64,000 bases of DNA from Sabellastarte sp. h YS-2021 (lineage: Eukaryota; Annelida; Polychaeta; Sabellida; Sabellidae). Shown here in pieces: positions 45,701 through 56,090 of this stretch (its first letter is position 1; every line of letters begins with the position of its first letter). The notes below the pieces were generated by a model, which did no database searches, had not been told where the DNA came from, and was given only the letters and a program-made list of their open reading frames with translations. Made by a program: the position numbers and the translations under genes. Location: NCBI GenBank assembly GCA_964017235.1, contig OZ024938.1, positions 45,544,332-45,608,331 on the forward strand, written 5' to 3'.

Positions 45701-45922
45701 CCTTAAACGTATGTAAAATGTATAAGATTGGTTCGATCAGCAACAGTTGAATTTCATATATACAGATTTATATATCTTGTTTATTGTTGCAGACTGGTTG
45801 CAGTTCGAGTAACTCGAGATGTAGATATAGATCAACTGGAGACATTGGTGGGACCAAAAGGAACTGTCATGAACTTTGACGAATTTTCTGAATTTTCTTT
45901 AATTCTTCTAAGTTTACAAAGG
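42754..45922 (+). CDS. Secreted single-VWA-domain protein, copy 2 (five exons)
   Basis: Exons are 42754-42808, 42961-43094, 43811-43998, 44377-44481 and 45793-45922, the same lengths and phases as copy 1. The leader is MQWHALAVILIAQSFGLV. The VWA domain shows strand 1 YLDVIWIQDAR, VAMVTFSLNSTLEWCF, VPKLCVVFTTG, LVAVRVTRDVDIDQLETLVG and an end helix FDEFSEFSLILLSLQR. The MIDAS motif is more eroded than in copy 1 (DARMT instead of DxSxS; FTTG instead of LTDG). All splice sites are kept and there is no stop inside, which argues for a working gene under changed constraint. Its function is unknown; a non-metal VWA used for protein binding is possible. Confidence 0.75.
44674..44778. repeat. 35-bp unit repeated three times
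   Basis: cctccaagtgaaaatatttt plus agccttccacaagtc repeats at 44674, 44709 and 44744 in intron 4 of VWA copy 2. Units are almost identical. Confidence 0.9.
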
Positions 45923-46084
45923 GTAAGATTCTGACTAATAGATTTATGTTTTTGTGATTTTTTTTTTTAAAATTATTATTTTTAATTTTAATATGCCTAC
46001 ATGTTAAATCAGTTACAACTTAATTTACAAAAGGGGAAAGAACAAGAGTTTAGAAAAATTTCATTGCTTAATATGACCCTTTAG

Positions 46085-46245
46085 ATACTTATTGGTTATA
46101 CTGGTTAGTTGAAAGGGCACAGGAAACCAGTGCATACAGTTACTGAGGGTTCTGTACTGTAAACTGCTGACCGGCGGCAAGCAATTACCAGATTCAAACT
46201 GTGATCTCAGAGGACGTAGGCGAGTGTCTTACCACTTTGATCCAA
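46085..46245 (-). mobile_element. Old SINE (family A) fragment, paralog of 37255-37445
   Basis: It keeps gttgaaagggcacaggaaacc and ctgtactgtaaactgctgacc; the head is diverged. It sits in the same place after exon 5 as in copy 1. Confidence 0.7.
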
Positions 46246-46834
46246 TGCCAGTGTATACAGAAAAATTTGCCCTTGCCATTTAAATACAGTTAGTTTTGTT
46301 AAAAATCGCTAAAATCAATATTTATAAATAAAACTACTTGGTGTACAACTATCCTTGTCAAAATAACGGAATAAGTACATGATTCGGGTCATCACTGACA
46401 ATATATGAACACCATTATTTTAAATTTTAAATTAAAACCTCTGCATTACTTAATCTCCGCGAAATCCAGAGTTTAAGGTGCAAAAATACACAAGTCTACG
46501 TCCAGATCCAAATCAGATATCCAGGGTTTACACAACAGTCAAACGAATCCCTTGGCAAATGCAATGCATCTTTGACCCTGTAGTTACCAGTCTGGAAATT
46601 TAGTCACTTGGGACAAATTATGTGCCCTTTGATTTAAATGCAGAATATGGGATTTCACTGAGGGTCTGTGGCCAAAGGGAACATTAGCTGTTGAAGGGGG
46701 CATGAAATACAAACAATATACTAGATTCTCTTTTTAACTCTTTTGGAGTTAAAATATCTTATTTATGCTATACTTGTTTACAGTTAGATATTATTAGAAT
46801 ATTAGAATAATATAGAAGTATCTTATTATTGCAG

Positions 46835-46882
46835 ATAATTGGTAAGTTTTTTTTAACTATTAGCATGTTTACAGTGGCTTGA
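46835..46882 (+). CDS. Possible terminal exon of VWA copy 2
   Basis: The conserved acceptor ttattattgcag is followed in frame by IIGKFFLTISMFTVA and a stop. It parallels 38202-38228; a length change in the T-run makes the tails differ. Confidence 0.35.
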   Translation: MIGKFFLTISMFTVA

Positions 46883-47819
46883 AGTGGTCACAAGACCAAA
46901 CTGTACAAGCACATTATAATATATTTTGTATTAGGTTAATGGGTTTAATTTTTAAGTTGGAATTATGTGGTTCACATGAGAATCAGGTTTATGTTGGTTT
47001 AAATGGATTTACATGTGGTTTAGTAATTGCATTAGGTTTGATCTTGTTTTAAGAGTTTATGTGTGTGGTGATGGCAAAAGTTTATTTGATCTAACCTGTG
47101 CTTTGTAACATGAGCAGTGTATTTTATAGTTCGGTAGACTGAATCTCACCTTATCATGTAAAATTTGGAACTATCCATTAAAATAAGTTGCCTCAGTGGG
47201 GAATTTCTTGCATTTAGTCACACATTACATCACATTTTATTTCTTGTTCTATTAATAGTACAAATAGATGGTATGAGTATCTCTACACTTCTTGTTAAGC
47301 ATGAGCTCTCTCTGAGACTCACACTTCTAGTGATCATTTGTCTTGGGCGCTTCATGAATTGTGCACTACTCTGGTGCACTTCTTACGTTTCTGATTGCCT
47401 TGCATCTCATGCATGTAGAATGAAAATTTTGGCCTAGATTTTTGTCTTCTTGTGACATTTCTAAATGCAAATGTGGCCCTGACCTTTAGTAGTTAGTAGT
47501 AGTTTTTTGAGCTATAATGATAATACCAACAATAAACTGTAATAACAATAAATGTATACACCCACATATGTGTCTGTTACACCTATCCATGAAATTGCCC
47601 ATTTCATGAAGTGGCAGTTTATCAAACATACACCAACACATTTTTTGAAATGGACAAAGACAGGGATTCTCATTTCATGGATTAGGGAATGCCTTTTATT
47701 GAAACTTATGCCCCTGTTCCACCAAAGGATTAAGCCCCGATCCTGTCGGCGACCCTTAATCGTGCACAGTCGGTTGAAAAAAGACAAAAATGGGCGGGAA
47801 TACTGGGTCGGTACTGAAG

Positions 47820-48100
47820 TCTGGGATTAAGAACAGATCGTCCCCAGGACGCCTCAGGACACCTCAGGACGCCTCAGGCGGCCGCAGACAGTCCCCGACT
47901 GGTCTGGGACTAAGAACCGACTAAGCCAGTTTTCGGGTCGGTTTCAACCACGATCCTGTCGGACACAAACCGACTGGGTCCCAGGACGCCTCAGGCCTCC
48001 TGGGACTAAGAGCCGACTAACACACGATTAACTACCGGCGTCCTCAGGCGTCCTCAGGCCTCCTCAGGCCTCCCCAGACCACGATCCCCGATTATTGTTT
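47820..48100. repeat. Left subterminal repeat cluster of the Harbinger element
   Basis: Dense short repeats (ggacgcctcagg, cctcaggcctcc, gggactaagaaccgac) occur here and, inverted, at 52140-52650. In Harbinger elements such clusters can be bound by the transposase or Myb-like partner; that role here is inferred. Confidence 0.7.
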
Positions 48101-48119
48101 TGCAAAGTTGCTGGATTTT

Positions 48120-48140
48120 CTGGGTATATATATATAAAAT
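48120..48140 (+). promoter_or_regulatory. TATA-like box before the Harbinger transposase
   Basis: gggtatatatatataaaa lies about 45-60 nt upstream of the ATG at 48182, leaving room for a short leader. Confidence 0.45.
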
Positions 48141-48181
48141 TTGCGATCTAATCATCATTGCTTTTCTAGGAACACACCAGG

Positions 48182-49363
48182 ATGCCACCTTTTAATGGAA
48201 GACAGATTCAACAACAACTTAGGGCTTTCTTGGTTTTTATTCAGTTACAAATAATCATGTATTTCCATTTTTTACGTCAAGCACAGCAACCACCACCACC
48301 ACCACCAGCACCCATACAGAGACCTAGAAGAAGGCACAACATGTGGGTCAGGCCATGGCTTCTGCAGAGAGAGGAGAGGGGGGCCTACCACAACATTATG
48401 GCTGATCTGTATGCCACAGACATTCCAGGATTCACCAACTACATGAGGATGACCCCAGAATTCTTTGAAATGATGAAGACCAGACTGGAACCACGTCTAG
48501 CCAGGCAGGCCACCAACTACAGAGCTCCTATCAGTGTTGGGGAGAAGTTAGCCCTCACCATCAGATATCTGGCCACTGGAGAGTCATACACATCATTATC
48601 CTGTCAGTTCAGGGTTGGCAGATCCACCATTTCCAAGTTTCTACCAGAGGTCTGCAGGGCCATCCAGGATGAGTTCACCAGAGAGTACCTCAAATGTCCT
48701 ACTACTCCAGATGAGTGGAAAGAACTGGAAAGGGAATTCAGGATCAGGTGGAATGTTCCACATGCCCTGGGAGCCCTGGATGGAAAGCATGTGGCCCTGA
48801 AGAAACCCAAGAACTCTGGAGCCCTCTACCACAACTACAAGGGGTTCTTTTCCATTGTCATGTTGGCCTTGGTAGATGGGCAGTACAAATTCAGATGGGT
48901 GGATGTGGGTACAGAAGGGTCTTGCTCAGATGCCCAGATATTTAATGCCTCTCAGCTGAAGAGGAGGATTGAAGATGGCAGGATAGGCTTCCCTGACCCA
49001 GCTCCTATAACACAGGGTGGTAGAGATGTCCCCTACTTCATTTTGGCAGATGATGCCTTTGCCCTGAAGACCTGGCTCATGAAACCCTATGGCAGAAGGC
49101 TGTTAACAAGGGAGGAAAGGATTGCCAACTACAGAATATCAAGGGGCAGGAGAGTTGTGGAGAACGCTTTTGGCATCCTTGTGTCAAGATTTAGAGTCAT
49201 GAGGACCACCATTGAACTACCCCCAGAAACAGTTAGAGAAGTGGTCATGACCTGTGTGGTTCTGCACAATATACTCAGAAGCCAGTATCAAGGTCAACCT
49301 GCTGGTCAGCAGCCTGGGGGGATGATGATGATGATGATGATGTGCCTGGTGATTGTGGATTGA
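48182..49363 (+). CDS. Harbinger (HARBI1-like, DDE_Tnp_4) transposase
   Basis: A 393-residue open frame. A short proline/glutamine-rich head is followed by a helix-turn-helix-like stretch (TSLSCQFRVGRSTISKFL, about residues 136-153) and the DDE nuclease core. Candidate catalytic residues are D in LGALDGKHV, D in FILADDAF and E in RRVVENAFG; GSCSDAQIF is another family landmark. The family cuts and pastes its element into TWA sites. The frame ends after a run of ATG codons (MMMMMMM) just behind a six-G run. Starting at that microsatellite, another frame reads DDDDDD and then the family-like tail AKRQRDYLKDYFNNEG and AWQDGRI up to a stop at 49488. A one-base slip in the G or ATG run is therefore likely, either a real frameshift or a sequencing error. 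The nuclease core is unaffected. Confidence 0.9.
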   Translation: MPPFNGRQIQQQLRAFLVFIQLQIIMYFHFLRQAQQPPPPPPAPIQRPRRRHNMWVRPWLLQREERGAYHNIMADLYATDIPGFTNYMRMTPEFFEMMKTRLEPRLARQATNYRAPISVGEKLALTIRYLATGESYTSLSCQFRVGRSTISKFLPEVCRAIQDEFTREYLKCPTTPDEWKELEREFRIRWNVPHALGALDGKHVALKKPKNSGALYHNYKGFFSIVMLALVDGQYKFRWVDVGTEGSCSDAQIFNASQLKRRIEDGRIGFPDPAPITQGGRDVPYFILADDAFALKTWLMKPYGRRLLTREERIANYRISRGRRVVENAFGILVSRFRVMRTTIELPPETVREVVMTCVVLHNILRSQYQGQPAGQQPGGMMMMMMMCLVIVD

Positions 49364-49578
49364 TTGGTGGTGCTGCTGGTGGTGGCCAAGACAGAAACCC
49401 TGCTAGAGAGGCCAAAAGACAGAGGGATTACCTGAAGGACTACTTCAATAATGAGGGAGCGGTGGCCTGGCAAGATGGCAGAATATAAGTCCTGTTGCAG
49501 TAAACAGTCCTTTTCAGGACTAACTATAACAGTCCTTTTCAGGACTACCAAATATTCCAAAAACAATTAATCAGCTAT

Positions 49579-49850
49579 GTGGACAAACAGACAAACCCCA
49601 TGCCAAACATAACTTGTTGAGACGGACAAACAGACAAACCCCATGCCAAACATAACCTGTCGAGACGTACAAACAGACAAACCCCATGCCAAACATAACC
49701 TGTCGAGACGTACAAACAGACAAACCCCATGCCAAACATAACTTGTTGAGACGTACAAACAGACAAACCCCATGCCAAACATAACTTGTTGAGACGGACA
49801 AACAGACAAACCCCATGCCAAACATAACTTGTTCAGACAGACAAACAGAC
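49579..49850. repeat. 43-bp tandem repeat inside the Harbinger element, about six units
   Basis: The unit gacaaacagacaaaccccat plus gccaaacataacttgttgag repeats with small variants (cgagacgtac versus tgagacggac). Because 43 is not a multiple of three, successive units are read in shifting frames; the minus strand has no stop in any frame, producing three overlapping repetitive open frames that I do not regard as genes. Confidence 0.9.
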
Positions 49851-50671
49851 AAACACAACTTACTCACCCAACAAACAGACAAACCCACTGTTAAACAAAA
49901 GCGAAACACAAAGTGACACATAATATCCTAAATTGAATAATTATTTTATATATTTTCAAATCCACATCATAATTTAAACATTTTTCTTTTTTCATGGCTG
50001 GGAAACTTATTTGTAGCAGAAATTTTTTTATGGAAATATTCAATTTTAAATAGTCATTTCTAATCACAAAAATTTGGAAAATATAACCATGGAACTAGTT
50101 TTGCTTTCAATAATGGGGGATTGTGTTTGCTAAATAGTTTGTCAGTTCGTTGGCATGGGTTCTATCTACTTTTGGGTTTGGGTGTTTGTTGGTTGGTGGT
50201 TACTGGGGTTGGGTTTTTTTGGGGTGGTTGGGTATTAGGTTTGGTACTGGGTTTGTTATTTGGGGGTTATGTTTGGTATTGGGTTTGTCTGTTTGTGGGT
50301 TGGTAAGTATGTAATTATGCCTTTTAACTCTAGGGAAGGTGCAAGTGTTGGACTTTTAAATTACAGATTTTAAACTATCCCATGGATTTTAATCTAAAAA
50401 TGGGCTGATTAATGGCCATATTGGGAGTTACTTTTAATATTTTTTTATGTGGCCTTTTTGGTTATGTGTAGTACCATGGGTTATTTGTTTCATGTTTGGG
50501 GTGGTGTAAGTGTTGGACTTTAATTTTTTTTTTCTTGTGATAAGTATTTGTACTGAACTTTTTTGTTTTGGGAGGGGAATTGGAAGAACACGTAGCTGAA
50601 TAATTGTTTTTGGAAGAATTGGTGGCCCTGAAAAGGGCCTGGCAGGTCAAAGACCCGCCCTGACTGGATGG
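49851..50671. other. Harbinger internal spacer with a G/T-rich tract
   Basis: No gene. 50150-50310 is strongly G/T-rich on plus, with many GGGTTTGG, GGTTGG and GGGG words, and could form G-quadruplexes. The shared 3' side of both convergent genes lies here. Confidence 0.5.
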
Positions 50672-51889
50672 CTACTGAGGAGGCTGCTGCTGCTGTTGAG
50701 GCGGTGCTGAAGTGGTGATAGTAAAGAGCTGCTGCTGCGGTTGTTGCTGCTGCTGCTGAGGCTGCTCGACGATCTGTGTTGATGTCAGATCTGGTAGCTG
50801 GCTTAAGATTCCACTCAGATTGTGTCTGCTCCCTTCGTCCTGTACAGTTAGGACAGATGTAGGGTTGCTGAAGCCAATGGGGCTTGGTGTATAGTACACA
50901 AAACTGCTGCTAGCTGCTGCTTGAGTGGAACTTGACGCCTGTGGAGTGGTTGTTGGCAGTAGGCCGACCCTCTGGGACTCCGTGGTAACAGTGGCTGATC
51001 TTCTGGGCAATGGCTGACGTCTGCGGTTACTCTTAATATTTTCGATATCTCTGAATATCTTGCCCTTTAATTCTTCAAATTCTTCTTGAGTCATCTTTTC
51101 GGCCTCTGATGCCACGTAGTCAAAGAAGGGCTGCCTGTCTGACTTCTGATGCAGAAAACCTGAGATAAGTGTCCTCATCTGCTCAAAGTGTTCGAGAATC
51201 TTGGAGTCTGTAGTTGAAACGGGTGTTGATGTAATGATGGACTGACTCCTCTCCCTCAGGACACTGGACTCGAGGTGTTCTGTGTCAGTAGTTGACCCAC
51301 GTGATTCGTCCTGCTTGCTGGTATTTGGACTGGCCTCAAAACCTGAACTTCTATTGGCCCCCTTTCTTCTGATGTGGGTTTTAAGAAAACCCATCTGTTG
51401 GTAGACCCAGGACTGTCTCTTGGTCATCTCCCTCGGGGCTTGGCCAGATTGGAGCTTAGACAGCTTTCCATAACGGGTTCGCTGGGACTCAAACCACCTT
51501 CTCACATCAAAGGGCTGGAGCTTAAGTTCTGCAGATATTTCTGCCCAGAGAGCCTCTCTTCTATTCCTGTCGTGGAAACGTGAATGTTCCTTGTCATACA
51601 GTTCAGGGTGCAGCTTGACGAATTCTACAATGGAAACTTCATCACTGTCTGTAAAAGTGGCACACACCCTGGCTCTCTTGGCTGAAGAATGGCACTCCGG
51701 ATCTTCCTCACACCTCTCTTCTTCTTCTGCCACAGCTTCCCCAATAGCTGGATCTTCCTGAATCTCCTCCTCCTCTCTCCTCTCACTTCCTTCTTCTGTA
51801 ATAACTTCACTCCTCTCCTCTACTTGACTTTCCTTCTCCCTCTCATCCATCTTTTTCCTTCCTCTCTTCCCTCCTTTCTCTTTTCTCAT
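50672..51889 (-). CDS. Harbinger-associated MADF-BESS (Myb/SANT-like) protein, 405 aa
   Basis: The head is very acidic and basic (about residues 1-70, KGGKRGRKK then Glu-rich). A MADF-type trihelix follows (FVKLHPELYDKEHSRFHD, ALWAEISAEL, WFESQRTRYGKL; about residues 88-150). A BESS-like segment comes later (FFDYVASEAEKMTQEEFEEL and KGKIFRDIENIKSNRR, about 265-300), then a Ser/Thr-rich region and a Gln/Pro-rich tail. In PIF/Harbinger elements such a protein helps bring the transposase to the nucleus and to the element's ends. It is convergent with the transposase gene and has no break. The start is the first ATG of the open frame. Confidence 0.85.
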   Translation of the reverse strand: MRKEKGGKRGRKKMDEREKESQVEERSEVITEEGSERREEEEIQEDPAIGEAVAEEEERCEEDPECHSSAKRARVCATFTDSDEVSIVEFVKLHPELYDKEHSRFHDRNRREALWAEISAELKLQPFDVRRWFESQRTRYGKLSKLQSGQAPREMTKRQSWVYQQMGFLKTHIRRKGANRSSGFEASPNTSKQDESRGSTTDTEHLESSVLRERSQSIITSTPVSTTDSKILEHFEQMRTLISGFLHQKSDRQPFFDYVASEAEKMTQEEFEELKGKIFRDIENIKSNRRRQPLPRRSATVTTESQRVGLLPTTTPQASSSTQAAASSSFVYYTPSPIGFSNPTSVLTVQDEGSRHNLSGILSQLPDLTSTQIVEQPQQQQQQPQQQLFTITTSAPPQQQQQPPQ

Positions 51890-52054
51890 GATCCAGTCGA
51901 CAAAATAATAAAAAAATAGTAAAATGTGTCTCCTAACTGTGAAATTTGCCTTAAGCTCAAGTATATAAAATGTAAAATAAAAATTGAAAACCCCTACAAA
52001 TCAGTGACACACGTCTCTCAGTAGCCAAACAGTCAGTAACAATGACAAAGTGTG

Positions 52055-52070
52055 CGCGGTCGCTTATATA
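52055..52070 (-). promoter_or_regulatory. TATA-like box before the MADF-BESS gene
   Basis: On the minus strand gggactatataagcgacc lies about 170 nt before the ATG. A weaker ttttatatac is about 75 nt before it. Confidence 0.4.
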
Positions 52071-52139
52071 GTCCCAGACCTGCTCATTGCCTCGTTTTAA
52101 TTTCCAACGCGCGGAAAACAGTCGGTTCTTAATCAGTTG

Positions 52140-52650
52140 TTAGTCCCAGGCCGCCTGGGGCGTCCTCAGGCCGCCGCAGACTGAAAATGTGTGGTCCCAG
52201 GCGTCCTGGGGAGGCCGGTTTGGATCGGTTAGGATCGGTTACCCTTAGTCGGTTCTTAGTCCCAGACCTTGATTTTTGGGTCGCAGGACACCGCAGACGG
52301 TCTGAGGCTTCCGGGGACTAATGAAACCGACTCACTTTCAGACGCATGAAATTCATACGCATCATATTTGAGTCTGGGATTAAGAACCGGCCGCCTGGGA
52401 CTAAGCTACGGAGGTCTGGGACTAAGGGTCGCAGGACGCCTGGGACAACAACCGACTCTGTAAATTTGGGTCTGAGGAGGCCTGAGGACGCCTGGGACTG
52501 GACATTTTGTTGACGGCGGGAAAAAGGAATCGGTTGTAGTCGTGTGAAATATCAAACATGGCCCCAACCGACCACAACCGACCCTTACAGAAGGTCTGGG
52601 ACTAAGCAAATATTTCAAACCGACCCCCAAAAACCCTTAATCGGGAGCCT
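52140..52650. repeat. Right subterminal repeat cluster of the Harbinger element
   Basis: Repeated words such as gtcccaggcgtcctgggg, gtctgggactaag, ccgcctggg and cggttcttagtc, complementary in kind to those at 47820-48100. Confidence 0.7.
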
Positions 52651-52674
52651 TAGTCGTGTGGTGGAACACCCACA

Positions 52675-53744
52675 TAAAGCTTCATGCACGGATGTATTTA
52701 TTGCCTTATTGTTAATGTAACGACGAACCTGTCATTTTGATATTTAATGACTGTGTAATATTTATATTACTGGTAACATGATTAAGACACAATGTGGTAA
52801 ATTATATACAATGACTCTATTTCTAACTGTAGTTTGTTTCAGCTCTCCATGCAGTGTTTCCAATGTGGAAATTTGGCTGGCAAGCATTACCAATCACTGA
52901 TAATCAATGCTTATATTGATGCGAAAAGCTTTCTCCTTAAAACAGAATAATAAATACATCTGGGCATATGTAGATATTGTTTGTCTCTGGTAGTGAAAAC
53001 TGGATGGAAACTAAGTTGCTACAACACTTAAGATCAGTTCGTTTGTGGAAATGAAACCGGCTACAATGGTCACTTGATTAGCAATGAATGTGACATTGCA
53101 ATAACTTTCTGTAAAACACTTAATAATAAATTTATAGTTATTTGTATCTGTTTTTTATTCCCACTACTAACTATTTGAAAGGTATTATCCATGTTACAAT
53201 ATTTCATGAATAATTTATTCGCTTTATTACTATGATCTTGATAGCTAAAAACACTAAATACAGAGAACTTCATGTGCTCGTAAAATACCATTACAATTAA
53301 GTCACATGACTTTCTACTTTGGTTTAATATCACATAAGTTAAAATGATAAAAGATAGCAAAGAAACTACAATTTCAATACAGATTTATAAGTTCACTATC
53401 CGATGTCATACCCTAAATTTAACAAGTGTTTTTTAATTGTCATACTTTCTACCTGTACAGAATAAGATGTCTGTCCTAGTTTTGGTATTCACAAACATGG
53501 ATCAGTTAAGATCAGATCAAATCTGTGCACACTGGATTCATTTTTATCAGATAGTTGGATCAGCTCGTGTTGCTATTCACAGAACATTTCATTTGAGTTT
53601 TGGATGGAAATCTGGAATAATTAATGATCATGCAGTTCGATGGATTGAATGTTGAACTTTGACTGACCAAAATTAAATGATAGAAGATGTCTGATGAAAG
53701 GAGATGTACATAATCAGTCACTACAGTGACAGACTTTATTTAAT
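52675..53744. other. Non-coding tail of duplication copy 2, after the Harbinger
   Basis: Collinear with copy 1 from 39781 onward. No exon is recognised in either copy. Confidence 0.5.
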
Positions 53745-54775
53745 GACTGAAAAAGCCCATTAGGTTTCCTAAGTTACAAGGACGTGTATTAAAAGAAGAG
53801 ATTGATAAAAACCAGACCAAACATTTGATCTTTTCAGCACAAGTGATGTCTACGTTATAAATAGCTATTTGATCCATTGGATGAGTCGTAACTTGTTGAT
53901 CAAATTGGACCTGACCTTAATCCTTGTTAGTGAATAATAACCCAGACATATAATAAACTAATATTGGGACATGCCATCAGTATTTTTACCTCTTGTCACA
54001 AACCCATGACCACAGAGATGAGAGCAAAGTGGTCATCGTTTGCCTTACTGAATTACCACTGTGGTCCACAGTTGCGTTGATATATAAATCCTTGTCAACA
54101 GTTCTCTATTTACAAGTCAAAATAACATTAATTTTTAACATGTATTTATAACATTCACAGTTCAAAATTACATTACTTTTTAACATATATTTATAGCATA
54201 AGTTTATGTTGTTTATAATGGAGACTTCTAATCTATATTTATTTCAGAAATAACTTTAAAATTACAAGTCCGGCTATGATTCAGACATAGGGAATAGTCA
54301 TCAATCATACATCAGTAATTTTCTTCAGAAAAAATCTTTTAAACCAACAACACATGAAATATATATATATATATACTTAGCCCCCCAAAAAACAGAAACA
54401 GAAGCTTTATAAAGAACAAATTCTAATATATCTTGTGTTTATTTTTGGCTAAGTATATCAAGAGGATTGTGAACACATTTTCCAGCAACTCCCCAAGGCA
54501 TTAATAGATAGGTATGGGATTAAAATATTTTTTATTATCTGATAACATATTTTTTAATATATATATATATATATTTGTAAAATAGACGTTAGTAAAAGGC
54601 ATGGCAGTACATATAAACCCTGTCATCTGGCATATAACCATTATTGATAAAATTCCCCAGAATATATAAGAATACCCAAATGATCTTTGACCAAAGCCCA
54701 TGATTCAATACAGACTCAATATAGGGTCAAACATCAGTTTAACTGAGTGTAAATAATAAAGATATCATGAGTCAA
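53745..54775. other. Sequence private to copy 2
   Basis: In copy 1 the surrounding words are adjacent (agtggcagaaataacatgac, atcatatcataaaag), so about 1 kb was gained here or lost there. It has (TA)n tracts near 54360 and 54560 and no recognisable gene or verified transposon ends. Confidence 0.5.
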
Positions 54776-56090
54776 AACTTTATCATATCATAAAAGTATC
54801 ACTATACTCTTTACAATATACTACTCACTATAATTGACATTGACTTTGTTTGTTACAGCAAGTAACTAATTAATCTTGCTGATAGAGTTTACGTTTTATG
54901 GACATCTTATAAGGTTTCACAGCCAGTTTCAAATTAAGCCCTCTACAAACTTGGCCCCTACACATTCCTTCCCTAAAGCAGTGCTTTGGATACTGTTCAC
55001 TCATTCTAACTTGTGTATAATGCCTACAAATGCACATACACTTAATAATTACACTTAATGACTCACTTAATATTTTCTATGCATGCCTAAATTATTAATG
55101 AGTTGTACAAGTCTGGGCATGTGTAATGTTTGATCTTCAAACAAATCGATGTTTTCAAATAACATATTTTATGATCTAGCAGTTGAGATGTTACAGCATC
55201 AGTGAAATAGATGTTTCCATGTAAACACAGAGGGCCAGATGCATATATACCTTGATATACCTATCCATAAGGCTTATACTTAGTTGTTTTTGTGAGTCAG
55301 ATGCTATGAGGGCAGGTTTGTTGGTGGGTCAGCTCTGAAACGGGCCAACTTTAAAATGGACAGTGATGTCCAGATTGCTCAAGTCTGTTTAACTTGCTAG
55401 TTCACTAACTACAGTGTCTAGCCCCCAACTGAATCTGAGACCATTTCCCACAAAAAGGGATCAGTTTATTATCAAAAATAAATCACCTCAAATCTAAACC
55501 TTTCTGTGCTAAACTTCAACTGGCTTTCAGCTCGTCTTTTCTTGGATCTCTTCCAAGGATAAAATTTATATAAAAATGAATTGATAAAAGTTCATGTCTG
55601 GTGTACTAATGGCAATTTTGTGTCATCTTTATTTTGTTTGTCCTGACTGAAATTTATTCAGTGGTGTAGTTAATTACATGGCCAATGAAAATACAGTTAA
55701 CAGTTTAGTAATTCTGACTGGATATAGATTGGATTAATTGTTTAATCTATATTTGTGCGAAGTTTGGGGGAATGCAAAATTTCCAAGCCAGAGAACAAAA
55801 CAGATGTGTTTTCTAGTCAGAGTTAAAATTCACTGTTGAAGCAATAATAAAGCGGCCCGATACTGTTGTAACTTGGTGTTCACAATTGTATTTGATCTTT
55901 CTCATCAGAGGCTGGGGTGGAGGTGTAACTCTATTGCTGAAGTATTCATTCAGAAGTGCTATTACAATGCTAGGTTGCACAGGAGCACAGCACTTTGATG
56001 CACTTTTGTTGCACTTTGGTAGCAGTTTAACTTTCAAATCTCAATACTCAAGGAAAGCAGAGTCACCCCAGTCTCTAAACATTTCACAGA

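Larger units (their letters stand above)
47709..52674. mobile_element. PIF/Harbinger DNA transposon, near complete, 4966 bp
   Basis: The left end is TGCCCCTGTTCCACCAAAGG and the right end, inverted, TGTGGGTGTTCCACCACACG. They share the TGTTCCACCA core and an inner ACTAAG/ATTAAG word. The flanks are TTA on the left and TAA on the right, both fitting the TWA target duplication, and the paralogous empty site reads TAA. The element carries a DDE transposase on plus and a MADF-BESS protein on minus, in convergent order, the two-gene set typical of the superfamily. Both subterminal regions (47830-48100 and 52140-52650) are full of short CCTCAGGACGCC and GGACTAAG-type words, probable protein-binding sites. 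The transposase frame has a slip near its C-terminal end, so autonomy is uncertain. Confidence 0.92.
42211..56090 (+). repeat. Large tandem segmental duplication, copy 2
   Basis: Partner of 30310-41925. Its extra length comes mainly from the 4966-bp Harbinger element and about 1 kb of unassigned sequence at 53745-54775. Confidence 0.85.

Noticed and set aside
49567-49921. Three overlapping minus-strand open frames with repeated MAWGLSVC-like peptides
   Set aside because: They are the same 43-bp repeat read in shifting frames; repeat structure explains them without a gene.
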